This document shows positions 41,612 to 50,333 of a DNA stretch of 64,000 nt, in pieces; position 1 is the stretch's first letter; each line of letters opens with the position of its first letter. Origin of the DNA: Acidiferrimicrobium sp. IK (lineage in GTDB: Bacteria; Actinomycetota; Acidimicrobiia; Acidimicrobiales; Palsa-688); the NCBI RefSeq assembly GCF_025499425.1, contig NZ_JAIMCB010000001.1:434001-498000 (forward strand), given 5' to 3'. The notes under the pieces were generated by a model. The model did not search any database. It was not told where the DNA came from and saw only the letters and a program-made list of their open reading frames with translations. Both the position numbers and the translations under genes were made by a program.

Positions 41612-42685
41612 ATGGGCGCGTTGCTGCAGTCGGGACAAGGGGACCGGCCGGGGATCTACGTCCCCGCCGGTGTCGACACCGTGTCGTGGGGATGGGTGGC
41701 GGGACCGGATGCCGCGCCTATCGCCAAGGTCCAACCTGACGAGATCCTTACAATCGACACGGTCAGCCACGAAGGGCTGCTCGGTGATCAAGGCCGCGAT
41801 CCAGTCGAGTTCTTCGGGGGTTTCGGGGTGGGGGCCGACATGGTCCTCGCCGACGCGGCAGCCATCGCGGCCTCCGGCATTCCCCACGACCAGCGCCGCG
41901 ACGGGCCGCACGTGGTCACCGGGCCGGTGTGGGTCGAGGGGGCCGAACCCGGCGACGTCGTCACCGTGGAGGTCCTCGACCTGCGCCTGCGGGTCTCTTA
42001 CGGCGTGATCTCCAACCGCCACGCCAAAGGCGCGCTTCCCGGCGAGATGCCCGAGGCCGATCCCGACAGCGGCGCCCCGGTCCCGCTGGTCACCCGGTTC
42101 GCGGCGGTGGCTCCCGGCGGGGGGTCTGCGGTGGTGCGGGCCCCGTCGGGACCGGGCCTGGCCCTGCCGCTGCGCCCGTTCATGGGCCTGGTCGCGGTGG
42201 CCCCCGCCACCGGCCCGGCCCACTCGACGCCGCCCGGCCCCCACGGCGGCAACCTCGACGTGCGCCCGCTCGGCACGGGCAGCCGGCTGCACCTTCCGGT
42301 GCGGGCAGAAGGGGCCCTGCTGCAGATGGGCGACCCCCACTTCGCTCAAGGCGACGGGGAGGTGGCCCTCACCGCGCTGGAAGGGTCGCTGCGGGCGGTG
42401 GTGCGCGTCGCTTTGCGCAAGGCGGCCTCCCCGTCTTGGGACCTGCCCTACGGCGAGACCGACGACGCGTGGCTGCTGCTCGGGTTGCACGAGGACCTCG
42501 ACGAGGCGGTGCGCATAGCCACCCGGGCGGCGGTGGCCCTGGTCGTGGAGCGCACCGGCGTCGACCGGGCCACCGCCTACGCCTGGCTGAGCGCGGCCGG
42601 GGACCTTTCGGTGTCGCAGGTCGTCGACGGCGTCAAGGGGGTCCACTTCTCGGTCCCCAAGGCGTGGCTGGAGGCGGTCGGGTGA
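41612..42685 (+). CDS. Acetamidase/formamidase family protein
   Basis: 357 residues, FmdA/AmdA family beta-sandwich amidase that hydrolyses small amides to acid and ammonia. Typical features are the N-terminal VPAGVDTVSWGWV, VTGPVWVEGAEPGDVVTVEVLDL, the GPHGGNLDVRPLGTGSRLHLPV metal/active-site segment with its His and Asp, and LLQMGDPHFAQGDGE. ATG 41612 or the adjacent GTG 41609 are the likely starts; upstream codons look non-coding. It is the first of three overlapping amidase genes (GTGA junctions), implying sequential release of ammonia from an amide-rich intermediate. Confidence 0.88.
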   Translation: MGALLQSGQGDRPGIYVPAGVDTVSWGWVAGPDAAPIAKVQPDEILTIDTVSHEGLLGDQGRDPVEFFGGFGVGADMVLADAAAIAASGIPHDQRRDGPHVVTGPVWVEGAEPGDVVTVEVLDLRLRVSYGVISNRHAKGALPGEMPEADPDSGAPVPLVTRFAAVAPGGGSAVVRAPSGPGLALPLRPFMGLVAVAPATGPAHSTPPGPHGGNLDVRPLGTGSRLHLPVRAEGALLQMGDPHFAQGDGEVALTALEGSLRAVVRVALRKAASPSWDLPYGETDDAWLLLGLHEDLDEAVRIATRAAVALVVERTGVDRATAYAWLSAAGDLSVSQVVDGVKGVHFSVPKAWLEAVG

Positions 42686-43938
42686 ACCTCGACGAGCACG
42701 CCCGCGCGAACCTCGACGAGCAGGTCCGGGCCGCGGCAGGACTGGCCGAGCGGCTGCGGGCGTTGCGGGTCGGGCCGCGGCTGCTGGCGCCGGGGGCGCC
42801 GGAGGGCCCGCTCGCCGGGACCGGCATCGTGGTCAAAGACCTCATCGACGTGGCGGGCGTGGCCACCGGCGCCGGGAACCCGCAGTGGCTCGCCGACGCG
42901 CCGGTCCCGAAGGCCCACGCCCCGGCCGTGACCCGCCTGGTCGAGGCCGGGGCGTCGGTGGTCGGGAAGTCCCACACCGACGAGCTGGCCTTCAGCCTGT
43001 CGGGCACCAACATCCACTACGGCACCCCCGCCAACCCGGCGGCGCCCGGCCGGGTGCCCGGCGGCTCGTCGAGCGGGTCGGCGTCCGCGGTCGCCGGCGG
43101 CCTGGTGCCCGCCGCGCTCGCCACCGACACCGGCGGGTCCATCCGGGTGCCGGCGTCGTACTGCGGCGTCTGGGGGTTGCGGCCCACTCACGGCCGGGTG
43201 CCGCTGGCGGGGGTGGTCGAGTTCGCCCCGTCGTTCGGCACCGTCGGCGTCCTCGCCGCCACCGGCTCGATGCTGGAAACGGCCGGCCTGGCCCTGCTCC
43301 AGGGGGCCGCCGCGGCGGTCCCCGACGTGCTCGTCGTCGCCGACGACCTCCTCGCCGAGGCCGACCCTGCCGCGGCGGCGGCGGTGGCCGACGCCGCCCG
43401 CCGGCTGGCCGCCTCGCTCGGCGTCGAGCTGCGCCGCGGCGAGCTGAGCGCCGGGCGGCTCGGGGCTTGGCTCGGCGCGTTCCGGGGCCGGCAGTTCGTC
43501 GAGGCGTGGCGATCGCACGGCGGGTGGATCGAGCGGCGCCGCCCCCTGCTCGGTCCGGGGATCGCCGCCCGGTTCGCGGAGGCGTCCGCCACCGACCCCG
43601 CCGCGTGGGAGCCGGCCGGGGCGGCCGGCGAGGAGGTCCGCGCCGCGCTGGCCGGGCTGGTGCCAGCCGGCGGGGCGCTGGTCCTGCCGTCGGCCGCGAC
43701 GGTGGCGCCGCCGGTCGACTTGGAAGGGCCGGCCAAAGACGACCTTCGGCTGCGGACCCTGCGCCTCACCTGCGTCGCCGGTCTGGGCGGCCTGCCCGCG
43801 GTCAGCCTGCCCCTCGCGGCCGTCGGGGGCCTGCCGCTCGGGGTGTGCCTGCTCGCAGGGCGCGGCGACGACGAACGGCTGCTGGCCGCCGCCCGCGCCG
43901 CGGGGACGGCGGCGCGCCCGCCGCAGGCGGGCCAGTGA
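42682..43938 (+). CDS. Amidase-signature hydrolase (AtzE/GatA-like), first copy
   Basis: 418 residues. The Ser-cisSer-Lys triad is Lys52 (VVKDLID), Ser129 in GGSSSGSASAVAGG and Ser153 in TDTGGSIRVPAS. Family members hydrolyse amides, including biuret-like and carboxamide intermediates. The N-terminal 20 residues contain a duplicated NLDE segment. GatB/GatC are not neighbouring, so a tRNA role is unlikely. Start GTG overlaps the acetamidase stop and its stop overlaps the next amidase. Confidence 0.88.
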   Translation: MNLDEHARANLDEQVRAAAGLAERLRALRVGPRLLAPGAPEGPLAGTGIVVKDLIDVAGVATGAGNPQWLADAPVPKAHAPAVTRLVEAGASVVGKSHTDELAFSLSGTNIHYGTPANPAAPGRVPGGSSSGSASAVAGGLVPAALATDTGGSIRVPASYCGVWGLRPTHGRVPLAGVVEFAPSFGTVGVLAATGSMLETAGLALLQGAAAAVPDVLVVADDLLAEADPAAAAAVADAARRLAASLGVELRRGELSAGRLGAWLGAFRGRQFVEAWRSHGGWIERRRPLLGPGIAARFAEASATDPAAWEPAGAAGEEVRAALAGLVPAGGALVLPSAATVAPPVDLEGPAKDDLRLRTLRLTCVAGLGGLPAVSLPLAAVGGLPLGVCLLAGRGDDERLLAAARAAGTAARPPQAGQ

Positions 43939-45359
43939 GCCGGGCCGCCGCCGAAGCGGCCCCGGGCATGCTCGGCGCGACCGCGGCCGACATCGCCGCC
44001 GCGGTCCGGGCCGGGAAGGTGCCGGCGGCCACCGTCGCCGAAGCCCACCTGGAGCGCATCGGCGGCCCTGGCGCGTCGCTCAACGCGGTGGTCGCCTCGG
44101 ACCGGGACGCCGCGTTGGCGGCCGCCGCCGCGGTCGACGAGGCGGTGGCCGCCGGCGTCGACCCGGGCCCGCTGGCCGGCGTCCCGATGACGGTCAAGGA
44201 GGCGTTCGCGGTCGCCGGGATGCCCGCCACCGCAGGGATGCCGGAACGGGCGGGGATGGTGGCATCGCGCGACGCCCCCGCGGTGGCGGCGTTGCGGGCC
44301 GCGGGAGCGGTGATCCTCGGCGTCACCAACCTCCCCCGCCAGCTCGCCGACTTGCAGACCGACAACCCGGTGTACGGCACGACCCGCAACCCGTGGGACC
44401 CGCAGCGCAGCCCGGGCGGGTCGAGCGGCGGGTCCGCGGCGGCGGTGGCCGCCGGGCTGGTCGCCGCCGACCTGGGCAGCGACCTGTCGGGGTCGATCCG
44501 GGTGCCGGCGTCGTGGTGCGGCGTGTACGGGCTGCGGCCGAGCAACGGGCTGGTGTCCAAGCGGGGGCACCTGCCGTGGCCCCTAGACGGGCTGCTCGAG
44601 CCGCCGACCTCGGTGGTGGGGCCGCTGGCCCGCAGCGTCGCCGACCTCCGGCTGGTCCTCGCCGCGCTCACCGCCCCCAACGCGAAGCCGCTCACCGCCC
44701 GCACCGCGACGCCGCCGGCTCCCCCGGCAGGGGCGCTTCGCGTCGGGGTGTGGGCGGAGCATCCCGGGGCCCCCGTCGGTGCCGAGACCGCCGCGGTCTT
44801 GGACGCCGCGGCCGGCGCGTTGAGCGCGGCGGGAGCGACTGTCGCCGCGGTGACGCCGCCGCTCGACGCCGGGGCGCTGGAGCTGGGCTGGCGGCTGATC
44901 CACGCCGAGATCACCCACGGCCTCACCGCCGAGCAGTGGGACACCGCCGGCGGGGCGCTGCGCCAAACCGTCCGTGATCACCTCGACGACGCCGAGGCCA
45001 GGCTGCAGCTGAGCGCCCGGTGGGACGCCGCGATGCAAGGGTGGGACGCCCTGCTCTGCCCGGCGGTCGCGGTCGCGGCCCGGCCGCATGACCCGTCGCC
45101 TCGGACGGGTCGGACGGTGATCATCGACGGGGAGGAGCGACCCTTCGACGACCTGGCCGCCTGGAGCGTGCTGGCGTCGGTCGGGCACATGCCGTCGGTG
45201 ACCTTCCCGGCCGGCCTGGGCGGCGAGTCAGGGCTGCCGGTCGGCCTGCAGCTCATAGGCCGGTGGCGGCGCGACGCCGAGCTGCTCGCGGTGGCCGCCG
45301 CGGTAGACGCGGTGATCGGCGGTTACGTCCCGCCGCCGGGATGGTTCGCGTCGCTTTGA
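43935..45359 (+). CDS. Amidase-signature hydrolase, second copy
   Basis: 474 residues. Triad Lys88 (MTVKEAF), Ser163 in GGSSGGSAAAVAAG and nucleophile Ser187 in SDLSGSIRVPAS; the first Gly of the usual GGS nucleophile motif is Ser. Spacing between the two serines (24) equals that of the first copy and of characterised family members. It is distinct in sequence and longer than its neighbour, so it probably acts on a different amide. Start GTG overlaps the preceding stop; it is the last gene of the three-amidase run. Confidence 0.88.
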   Translation: MSRAAAEAAPGMLGATAADIAAAVRAGKVPAATVAEAHLERIGGPGASLNAVVASDRDAALAAAAAVDEAVAAGVDPGPLAGVPMTVKEAFAVAGMPATAGMPERAGMVASRDAPAVAALRAAGAVILGVTNLPRQLADLQTDNPVYGTTRNPWDPQRSPGGSSGGSAAAVAAGLVAADLGSDLSGSIRVPASWCGVYGLRPSNGLVSKRGHLPWPLDGLLEPPTSVVGPLARSVADLRLVLAALTAPNAKPLTARTATPPAPPAGALRVGVWAEHPGAPVGAETAAVLDAAAGALSAAGATVAAVTPPLDAGALELGWRLIHAEITHGLTAEQWDTAGGALRQTVRDHLDDAEARLQLSARWDAAMQGWDALLCPAVAVAARPHDPSPRTGRTVIIDGEERPFDDLAAWSVLASVGHMPSVTFPAGLGGESGLPVGLQLIGRWRRDAELLAVAAAVDAVIGGYVPPPGWFASL

Positions 45360-45427
45360 GCCCGCGGGGGACCCCGGCCGATGAACTCGCGCTGGACGCA
45401 GCGTCGTAGCTGGCAGACGATTGACCC

Positions 45428-45443
45428 GGACGCCGAAGCGTCC
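45428..45443 (+). promoter_or_regulatory. Small hairpin in the leader of the VOC gene
   Basis: GGACGC (45428-45433) pairs perfectly with GCGTCC (45438-45443) around a CGAA loop, six bases ahead of the AAGGAGG ribosome site at 45450-45456. It could modulate translation or mRNA stability. Confidence 0.3.
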
Positions 45444-45463
45444 TCGACCAAGGAGGCCGTCTC

Positions 45464-45895
45464 ATGGCGCGCGTCAGCACCTACCTCAACTTCGACGGGC
45501 AGGCCGAGGAGGCCTTCGCGTTCTACGCGAAGGTGTTCGGCACCGAGCCCACCATGATCAGCCGGTTCTCTGAGATGCCCCCCGGCGGGCCCGGCGAGAT
45601 CCCCGAAGGGGACCGGGACGAGGTGATGCACGCCGAGCTGCCGATAGCCGGCGGCCACCTCCTCATGGCCACCGACATGCTCTCGTCGATGGGCCAGCAG
45701 ACCCGGATCGGCAACAACACGACCCTCTGCGTGGACGTCGACAGCAGGGACGAGGCCGATCACGTCTACGGCATGCTGGCGGAGGGAGGCTCCGAGGGTT
45801 CCCCGATGGCCGATATGCCGTGGGGTTCGTACTGGGGCGTGATCTTGGACCGCTACGGCATCCGCTGGATGGTCAACCACACCCCATCGACGTGA
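45464..45895 (+). CDS. VOC-superfamily (PhnB/glyoxalase-like) protein
   Basis: 143 residues, the usual size of PhnB-like VOC proteins. STYLNFDGQAEEAFAFYAKVFG opens the fold and MPWGSYWGVILDRYGIRWMVNH closes it, with HAELPIAGGHLLMATD in the middle. Family functions range from metalloenzymes to binding proteins; PhnB-type members have no firm role. AAGGAGG at 45450-45456 lies seven bases before the ATG, the strongest ribosome site in this region. It is separated from the amidases by 104 bases and is probably expressed on its own. Confidence 0.85.
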   Translation: MARVSTYLNFDGQAEEAFAFYAKVFGTEPTMISRFSEMPPGGPGEIPEGDRDEVMHAELPIAGGHLLMATDMLSSMGQQTRIGNNTTLCVDVDSRDEADHVYGMLAEGGSEGSPMADMPWGSYWGVILDRYGIRWMVNHTPST

Positions 45896-45911
45896 ACCGA
45901 ACGCCTGCCGG

Positions 45912-47273
45912 TCAGCCGCCCCGGGCGGCGATGGCGCGCAGGCGGGCGTGGACCTCACGGGTCGCGTCCGCCTGCAGCGGGCCGCTCGATCCGGTCCCGT
46001 CGGCGACGCGCCGGCCGCCGACGTAGACCGCCTTCAAATTGCGCAGCCCGCAGGCCAGGACGTAGCTGCCGTAGTCGTCCCACACCGGGCCGGTGTCGGG
46101 GGCGCGGGGGTCCACGACCAAGAAGTCGGCGTACTTGCCGACCTCCAGGCTGCCGACGTCGGCGTCGACGCCGAGCGCCTCGGCCGAGCCGCGAGTGTGC
46201 AGCTCGAGCATGTCGGCCACTGGCATCGCCGCGGGGTCGTGGGTGGCGGCGCGCAGCAGGTAGACGCCCATGCGCATGTTCATCCACGGGTCGGAGCAGT
46301 CGGTGCATGCCTGGTCGTCGAGGCCGACCCCGACGCGCATCCCGGCGGCCCGGATGGCGGGGATGTCGGCCACCCCCGACGCCAGGCGCCCGTTGGACGC
46401 CGGCTGCCAGCTCATCGCGCACCCCGCCGCCGCGGCCTCGTCGATCATCGCCGGGGTGGCCTGCACGAAATGGCCGAAGATCAGGTCGGGACCGAACGCC
46501 CCGGCGTCGCGGTACCACGCGAACTTCGAGCGTTGCAGGTCGAGCTGCTCGCGGGTCTCGAGGAAGTGCGGCTGGTTGCGCAGACCGAACCGGCGCATCG
46601 CCTCGACCTCGATGCTCGCCGCTTGCGGCCCGGCGGCCCACTGCACCGCGCCGGATATCGCGTCCCCCAGGTACCCGGGGGCCTCCCGGTGCTTGGCCCC
46701 CAACGACAGGACCTCCTCCAGGCGGTCCAGGACCTCGGCTCGGGTGCCGACCGCCTCGTCGAGCATCACGCTGTTGACGAAGCGGATGCCGGCGTCGACC
46801 TTGGCGGTTATCTGCGCGCCGAGGTGCTCGACGGGCTTGAGGCTGCCGCCGTAGCCGCCGGCGCCGGCGGTCGCCGCGTTGAAGTCGAGCCGGCCGGAGG
46901 TGAAGTCGTAGGCGGTGGTGATCCCGTTGCCGAGGAAGTCGAGGGCGCCGTGCACGGTCAGCCAGTACAGGTCGTCGGGGGTGGCGTGGCGGGTGTGGGC
47001 GGTCATCGCCTCGACCCACCCGTAGAGGGTCTGGTCCATGCCGAGCCCCCGCGACCCGCTGGTGAACAGGTGGCTGTGCGACGACACGAACCCGGGGGCC
47101 ACGAACGAACCGCCGACGTCGAGGACCGCCCCGTCCGCGGCGGCTCCCGGCGGCGGCGCGCCGGGCCCGACGGCGCTGATCCGCCCGGACCCGTCGACCG
47201 ACAGCCAACCGTCGAACGGCGCCGGGCGGCCCGCCGCCATGGTCAAGATCCGGGCGCCGGTGACGGTCAGCAC
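45912..47273 (-). CDS. Amidohydrolase, 8-oxoguanine deaminase/hydroxyatrazine hydrolase (AtzB)-like
   Basis: 453 residues. Metal-binding features: FVSSHSHLF (His-x-His), a His in FGHFVQATP and the Asp in VGVGLDDQACTD, with TLYGWVEAMTAHTRHATPDDLYWLT typical of the ATZ/TRZ group. These enzymes deaminate or dechlorinate purines, pterins and s-triazines. GTG 47273 gives the standard VTGARILTM start; a longer frame runs back over the creatininase gene and lacks family resemblance. It overlaps the end of that gene by 20 bases only if the longer form is used; with this start they are 19 bases apart. Probably co-transcribed with the creatininase and the Rieske fusion. Confidence 0.85.
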   Translation of the reverse strand: MLTVTGARILTMAAGRPAPFDGWLSVDGSGRISAVGPGAPPPGAAADGAVLDVGGSFVAPGFVSSHSHLFTSGSRGLGMDQTLYGWVEAMTAHTRHATPDDLYWLTVHGALDFLGNGITTAYDFTSGRLDFNAATAGAGGYGGSLKPVEHLGAQITAKVDAGIRFVNSVMLDEAVGTRAEVLDRLEEVLSLGAKHREAPGYLGDAISGAVQWAAGPQAASIEVEAMRRFGLRNQPHFLETREQLDLQRSKFAWYRDAGAFGPDLIFGHFVQATPAMIDEAAAAGCAMSWQPASNGRLASGVADIPAIRAAGMRVGVGLDDQACTDCSDPWMNMRMGVYLLRAATHDPAAMPVADMLELHTRGSAEALGVDADVGSLEVGKYADFLVVDPRAPDTGPVWDDYGSYVLACGLRNLKAVYVGGRRVADGTGSSGPLQADATREVHARLRAIAARGG

Positions 47274-47292
47274 GGTCCCGCCGCCGGCACTG

Positions 47293-48126
47293 TCAGCGCG
47301 GGGCAGGTCGGGCTCCGGGGAAGGAGAAGCGGCTGATCTCCTCCATGATCGGCGCCAGTCGTCCCACCGCGCCCTCGAACAGCTGCTTTCCGAGCTCGGC
47401 GGTGGCCAGCGTCGGGTCGCCGATGACACCGCTCGGCGCGATGTCGTTGGAGCTCCATCCGAAAGACACCTCCCCGCCGAAGCCGATGTGGTCGTAGCCG
47501 CCCAGCCAGTCGGGGATCGACCGCTCGGCGCGCCCCAAGTCGACCAGGTCGGGCCGCAGGTGCATGACCATCGACGTCTCGCCGGCGGCGCCGTGGATGG
47601 CGAAGCCGCCCTCGGCGTCGTGGCGGCCGGTGCCGCCCTGATCGACGGGCATCGACGGGTGGACCAGGAACGTCATCAGCCCGTGGCGGACCCGGATCTC
47701 CCGGCACGCCACCCGCAGCAGCGCCGAGTTGCCGCCGTGCCCGTTGACGAACACCAGCCTCGGGACCCCGGCCCGGGCCAGCGACGCCCCGACGTCGTCG
47801 AGGACGGCGAGGAGCGTCTCGGCCCGCAGAGTAACGGTCCCCGGCGCCCACAGATGCTCGGAGGACAGGGCGTAGGAGAGGGTGGGGAGGAGCTGTAGCG
47901 GCACACCGCGGGCCTCGTCGATGACCGCTTCGCTCACCGCCTCGGCGATGATCGCGTCGGTGGCGAGGGGCAGGTGCGGGCCGTGGTGCTCCACCGCCCC
48001 GATGGGCTGGACGGCGACCATCCCCGCGCCGGCGCTGCCGGCGTCGGGCCCACACAGATCGGTGAAACGGCGGATCGGCACGTCGGGGGACGCTAAGGGC
48101 CGGGTGTTGCCTGACCGTCTCGTCAC
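47293..48126 (-). CDS. Creatininase-family amidohydrolase
   Basis: 277 residues. Two-metal creatinine-amidohydrolase fold: PIGAVEHHGPHLPLATDA (Glu, His, Asp ligands), VNGHGGNSALL, and HGAAGETSMVMHLRP with the later Glu. Family members open cyclic amides such as creatinine, or hydrolyse formamides in riboflavin/F420-type pathways and mycofactocin peptides (MftE). No mycofactocin genes are here; the heterocycle-catabolic neighbours favour a cyclic amide/ureide substrate. GTG 48126 follows the Rieske fusion stop by 13 bases, implying co-transcription. Confidence 0.87.
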   Translation of the reverse strand: MTRRSGNTRPLASPDVPIRRFTDLCGPDAGSAGAGMVAVQPIGAVEHHGPHLPLATDAIIAEAVSEAVIDEARGVPLQLLPTLSYALSSEHLWAPGTVTLRAETLLAVLDDVGASLARAGVPRLVFVNGHGGNSALLRVACREIRVRHGLMTFLVHPSMPVDQGGTGRHDAEGGFAIHGAAGETSMVMHLRPDLVDLGRAERSIPDWLGGYDHIGFGGEVSFGWSSNDIAPSGVIGDPTLATAELGKQLFEGAVGRLAPIMEEISRFSFPGARPAPR

Positions 48127-48139
48127 CTTGAACGCCGGG

Positions 48140-50221
48140 TTACACCGCGGTCGCGGCTCGCTTCCCGGCGCGGCGCTGCTCGGCGTGAGGCCCGGCGACC
48201 ACCGGCGGGTAGCGGGGCGGGGACCCGTCGGCGGGCGCGCAGGATGCGACGCACTCGATCACCGCGTCCCACGCCGGCATCACGAAGTACGGGATCGAGA
48301 TCCGACCCTGGCTGGCGTCGGCGCCCTGCGGGTTCACCACCCGGTGCGGGGTGGCCACCCACCGGTCGTTGGTCAGCCGGTTGGTCAGGTCACCCAGGTT
48401 GACCACGAAGGTCCCGGGCCGGTGCGGGACCGGCAGCCACCCGTCCCGGCGGGAGCGGACCTCGAGGCCGCCCGGCGCGGCGTCTTGGTAGAGGATGGTG
48501 AGCAGCGAGAAGTCGACGTGGCGGCTGGCGCGCACCTGCCCCGGGGCGGGCGGCTCGGCCTGCGGCGGGTACCAGTTGGCCGCCAGGTTGGACAGGTGCC
48601 CGTCGACGAGATGGTGCAGCGACCCCGTCGGCAGGTCGAGGGCCAGCGCGAGGACGTCCAGCAGGCGCAGCGCCAGGGCCTCCATCGCCGCGTAGTAGTC
48701 CCGCCAGGCGGCCTCGAACCCCGCCGGACGGTCCGGCCACAGGTTGGGGGCCTGCGCGGTCGCGACGTCCATCGGCAGCCCGGCGGCCAGCGCCGCGGCC
48801 AGGTCGTCGTGGCGGTTGGCGTGGTACATCTCCCGCAGGTCGGGGTGGGCGCCGCCGCCGACGCCGTCGTCGCGGCCCCGGTCGATGCTGGCGAAGCCGC
48901 AGAAGCGGTCCCAGCCCTCGGGCGTGCAGCGCTGCTTCTCTTCCAGTGGCAGCGCGAAGAACTTCGCGCTCGCCGCGTACATCCTGGCGATCACCTCGGC
49001 GTCCACGCCGTGGCCTTCGACGACCAAAAAGCCGGTCTCCTCGCAGGCAGCGGCGACCTCGGCGACCAGCTCCGCCCGCCCGGCCGGCCCGGCGTCGAGG
49101 AGCGCCAGGTCCACCACCGGGATCGACGCCTCCACCGGGATCGGCGCCGCGACCGGGATCGGCGCCGCGACCGGGCTGGAAGCGCCGCCCAGCCCGGCCC
49201 ACGTGCCGGCCGCGATCTCCGCGTAGATGCGGCGCATCTCCACCGTCGGGCGGTCCACCTTGATGTGCACGTTGGCGCCCAGCGCGAAGGAGTAGGGCAC
49301 CTCGATGCCCTCCAGGAGCGCCTTGTCCTCCCAGGTGATCCGCCGGTCGAAGGCCACCACCTCCGCCGCCGGCGCCTCGTCCTCGGTGTCGTTTCGCACC
49401 GCCCACTGCACCAGCCGCAACCGGCCCGGCCCGACCGGCGTCGCCGCGGTGACGATCTCATGGACCTTCCCGTTGGGGTAGGTGGAGCGCAGTACCCGCA
49501 GGAACGGGGCGTGCCACTCGGTCACCGTGGAGCGCACCGTGCGGGCCCCCGCCTCGCCGGTGACCGCCTGCGCGAAGTCCGGGTTGGCCACCGACACGTC
49601 GGAGCTGATCACCATCCCGTAGGCGGTGCGGGCCACGTCGGGGACCGCCACGTCCGGGCGCGAGGTGTCGCCGAACGTGGCCCGGTGCACGAACACCGTG
49701 TGGGCCGGGTCGAAGCTGTTCTCCATCAGCCGGGCCGGGGCGCTGGCCCACTCCTCGTCGAACTGGCGGATGACCCGCCACCCTTCCTCCCCGGCGTGGG
49801 TGATGTCGGGGACGCCCGCAGCGGGGAAGTCCGACAGGCACACCCACACCACGCCGTAGCGGACCTCCGCCGCCACCGCGTCGACGGCGAAGCGGGGCGG
49901 GAAGGCGGTCAGCCCCGGCGTTTGGGGGACCCGCGCGGCAGGCCCGGCCGCGTCGAACTGCCAGCCGTGATACGGGCACACGATGCGCCCGTCGCAGGTC
50001 CAGCCCTGCGACAGCGGGGCGTCGCGGTGCGGGCAGCGGTCCCGGGCCGCGCCGACCTCGCCGCGTCCTGCGTCCCAGAGGACCAGCCGCTCGCCGAGGA
50101 CGGTACGCGCCAGCGGGCCGCCGGGCAGGTCCTCGGCGAAGCACACCGGGTACCAAAACCGGCGCCACACCTCCTGCGAGAGATCCATCACACCGACGGC
50201 AGCCTCGATGCCAACGCTCAT
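48140..50221 (-). CDS. Fusion of a Rieske non-heme iron oxygenase with an isopenicillin-N-synthase-type Fe(II) oxygenase
   Basis: 693 residues in one unbroken frame. Residues 12 to about 345 are a Rieske oxygenase: [2Fe-2S] ligands Cys63, His65, Cys82 and His85; mononuclear-iron motif Asp171, His174, His179 (D-x2-H-x4-H), with Asp299 a possible third ligand. It resembles demethylase-type oxygenases (WYPV, CPHRDAPLS). A linker of about 20 residues with Ala-Ala-Pro-Ile-Pro-Val repeats follows. Residues 366 to 680 are an isopenicillin-N-synthase-like domain: IPVVDLALLDAG start, CEETGFLVVEGHGV, iron ligands His568, Asp570, His626, and Arg640-x-Ser642 for 2-oxoglutarate or substrate. Every key residue is present in both halves. 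ATG 50221 has GGTGGAG nine bases upstream. No reductase gene is adjacent. Confidence 0.88.
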   Translation of the reverse strand: MSVGIEAAVGVMDLSQEVWRRFWYPVCFAEDLPGGPLARTVLGERLVLWDAGRGEVGAARDRCPHRDAPLSQGWTCDGRIVCPYHGWQFDAAGPAARVPQTPGLTAFPPRFAVDAVAAEVRYGVVWVCLSDFPAAGVPDITHAGEEGWRVIRQFDEEWASAPARLMENSFDPAHTVFVHRATFGDTSRPDVAVPDVARTAYGMVISSDVSVANPDFAQAVTGEAGARTVRSTVTEWHAPFLRVLRSTYPNGKVHEIVTAATPVGPGRLRLVQWAVRNDTEDEAPAAEVVAFDRRITWEDKALLEGIEVPYSFALGANVHIKVDRPTVEMRRIYAEIAAGTWAGLGGASSPVAAPIPVAAPIPVEASIPVVDLALLDAGPAGRAELVAEVAAACEETGFLVVEGHGVDAEVIARMYAASAKFFALPLEEKQRCTPEGWDRFCGFASIDRGRDDGVGGGAHPDLREMYHANRHDDLAAALAAGLPMDVATAQAPNLWPDRPAGFEAAWRDYYAAMEALALRLLDVLALALDLPTGSLHHLVDGHLSNLAANWYPPQAEPPAPGQVRASRHVDFSLLTILYQDAAPGGLEVRSRRDGWLPVPHRPGTFVVNLGDLTNRLTNDRWVATPHRVVNPQGADASQGRISIPYFVMPAWDAVIECVASCAPADGSPPRYPPVVAGPHAEQRRAGKRAATAV
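49117..49170. repeat. 18-bp tandem repeat encoding the interdomain linker of the oxygenase fusion
   Basis: Three 18-base units (49117-49134, 49135-49152, 49153-49170); the second and third are identical. On the coding strand they give Pro/Ala-rich hexapeptides exactly at the junction of the two oxygenase domains. Confidence 0.9.
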
Positions 50222-50333
50222 TAGCCCATGCTCCACCGCCGGTGTTACGCCGCGGTTTCCGCACCGCCCCGACCCCCGGGGTTTCTCGCGGCTGTAACAC
50301 TCGCCGCCCCGGCCCGTCCCTACACTCCCCGGC
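50222..50333. promoter_or_regulatory. Divergent control region with GTGTTAC inverted repeats
   Basis: GTGTTAC at 50242-50248 and its reverse complement GTAACAC at 50294-50300 flank the centre of the 112-base gap; the similarity extends as GTGTTAC(a)GCCGCG in both arms. TACACT at 50321-50326 ends seven bases before the GTG of the plus-strand hydrolase gene and is a good -10. The paired sites suggest one regulator controlling both directions, possibly by looping. Confidence 0.5.

Noticed and set aside
42682..43938. Amidase as glutamyl-tRNA(Gln) amidotransferase subunit A
   Set aside because: gatB and gatC are absent and the gene is coupled to an acetamidase and another amidase, so a catabolic role is more likely.
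47293..48126. Mycofactocin locus based on the creatininase-family protein (MftE)
   Set aside because: No MftA, MftB, MftC or MftF gene is close; the neighbours are catabolic enzymes.
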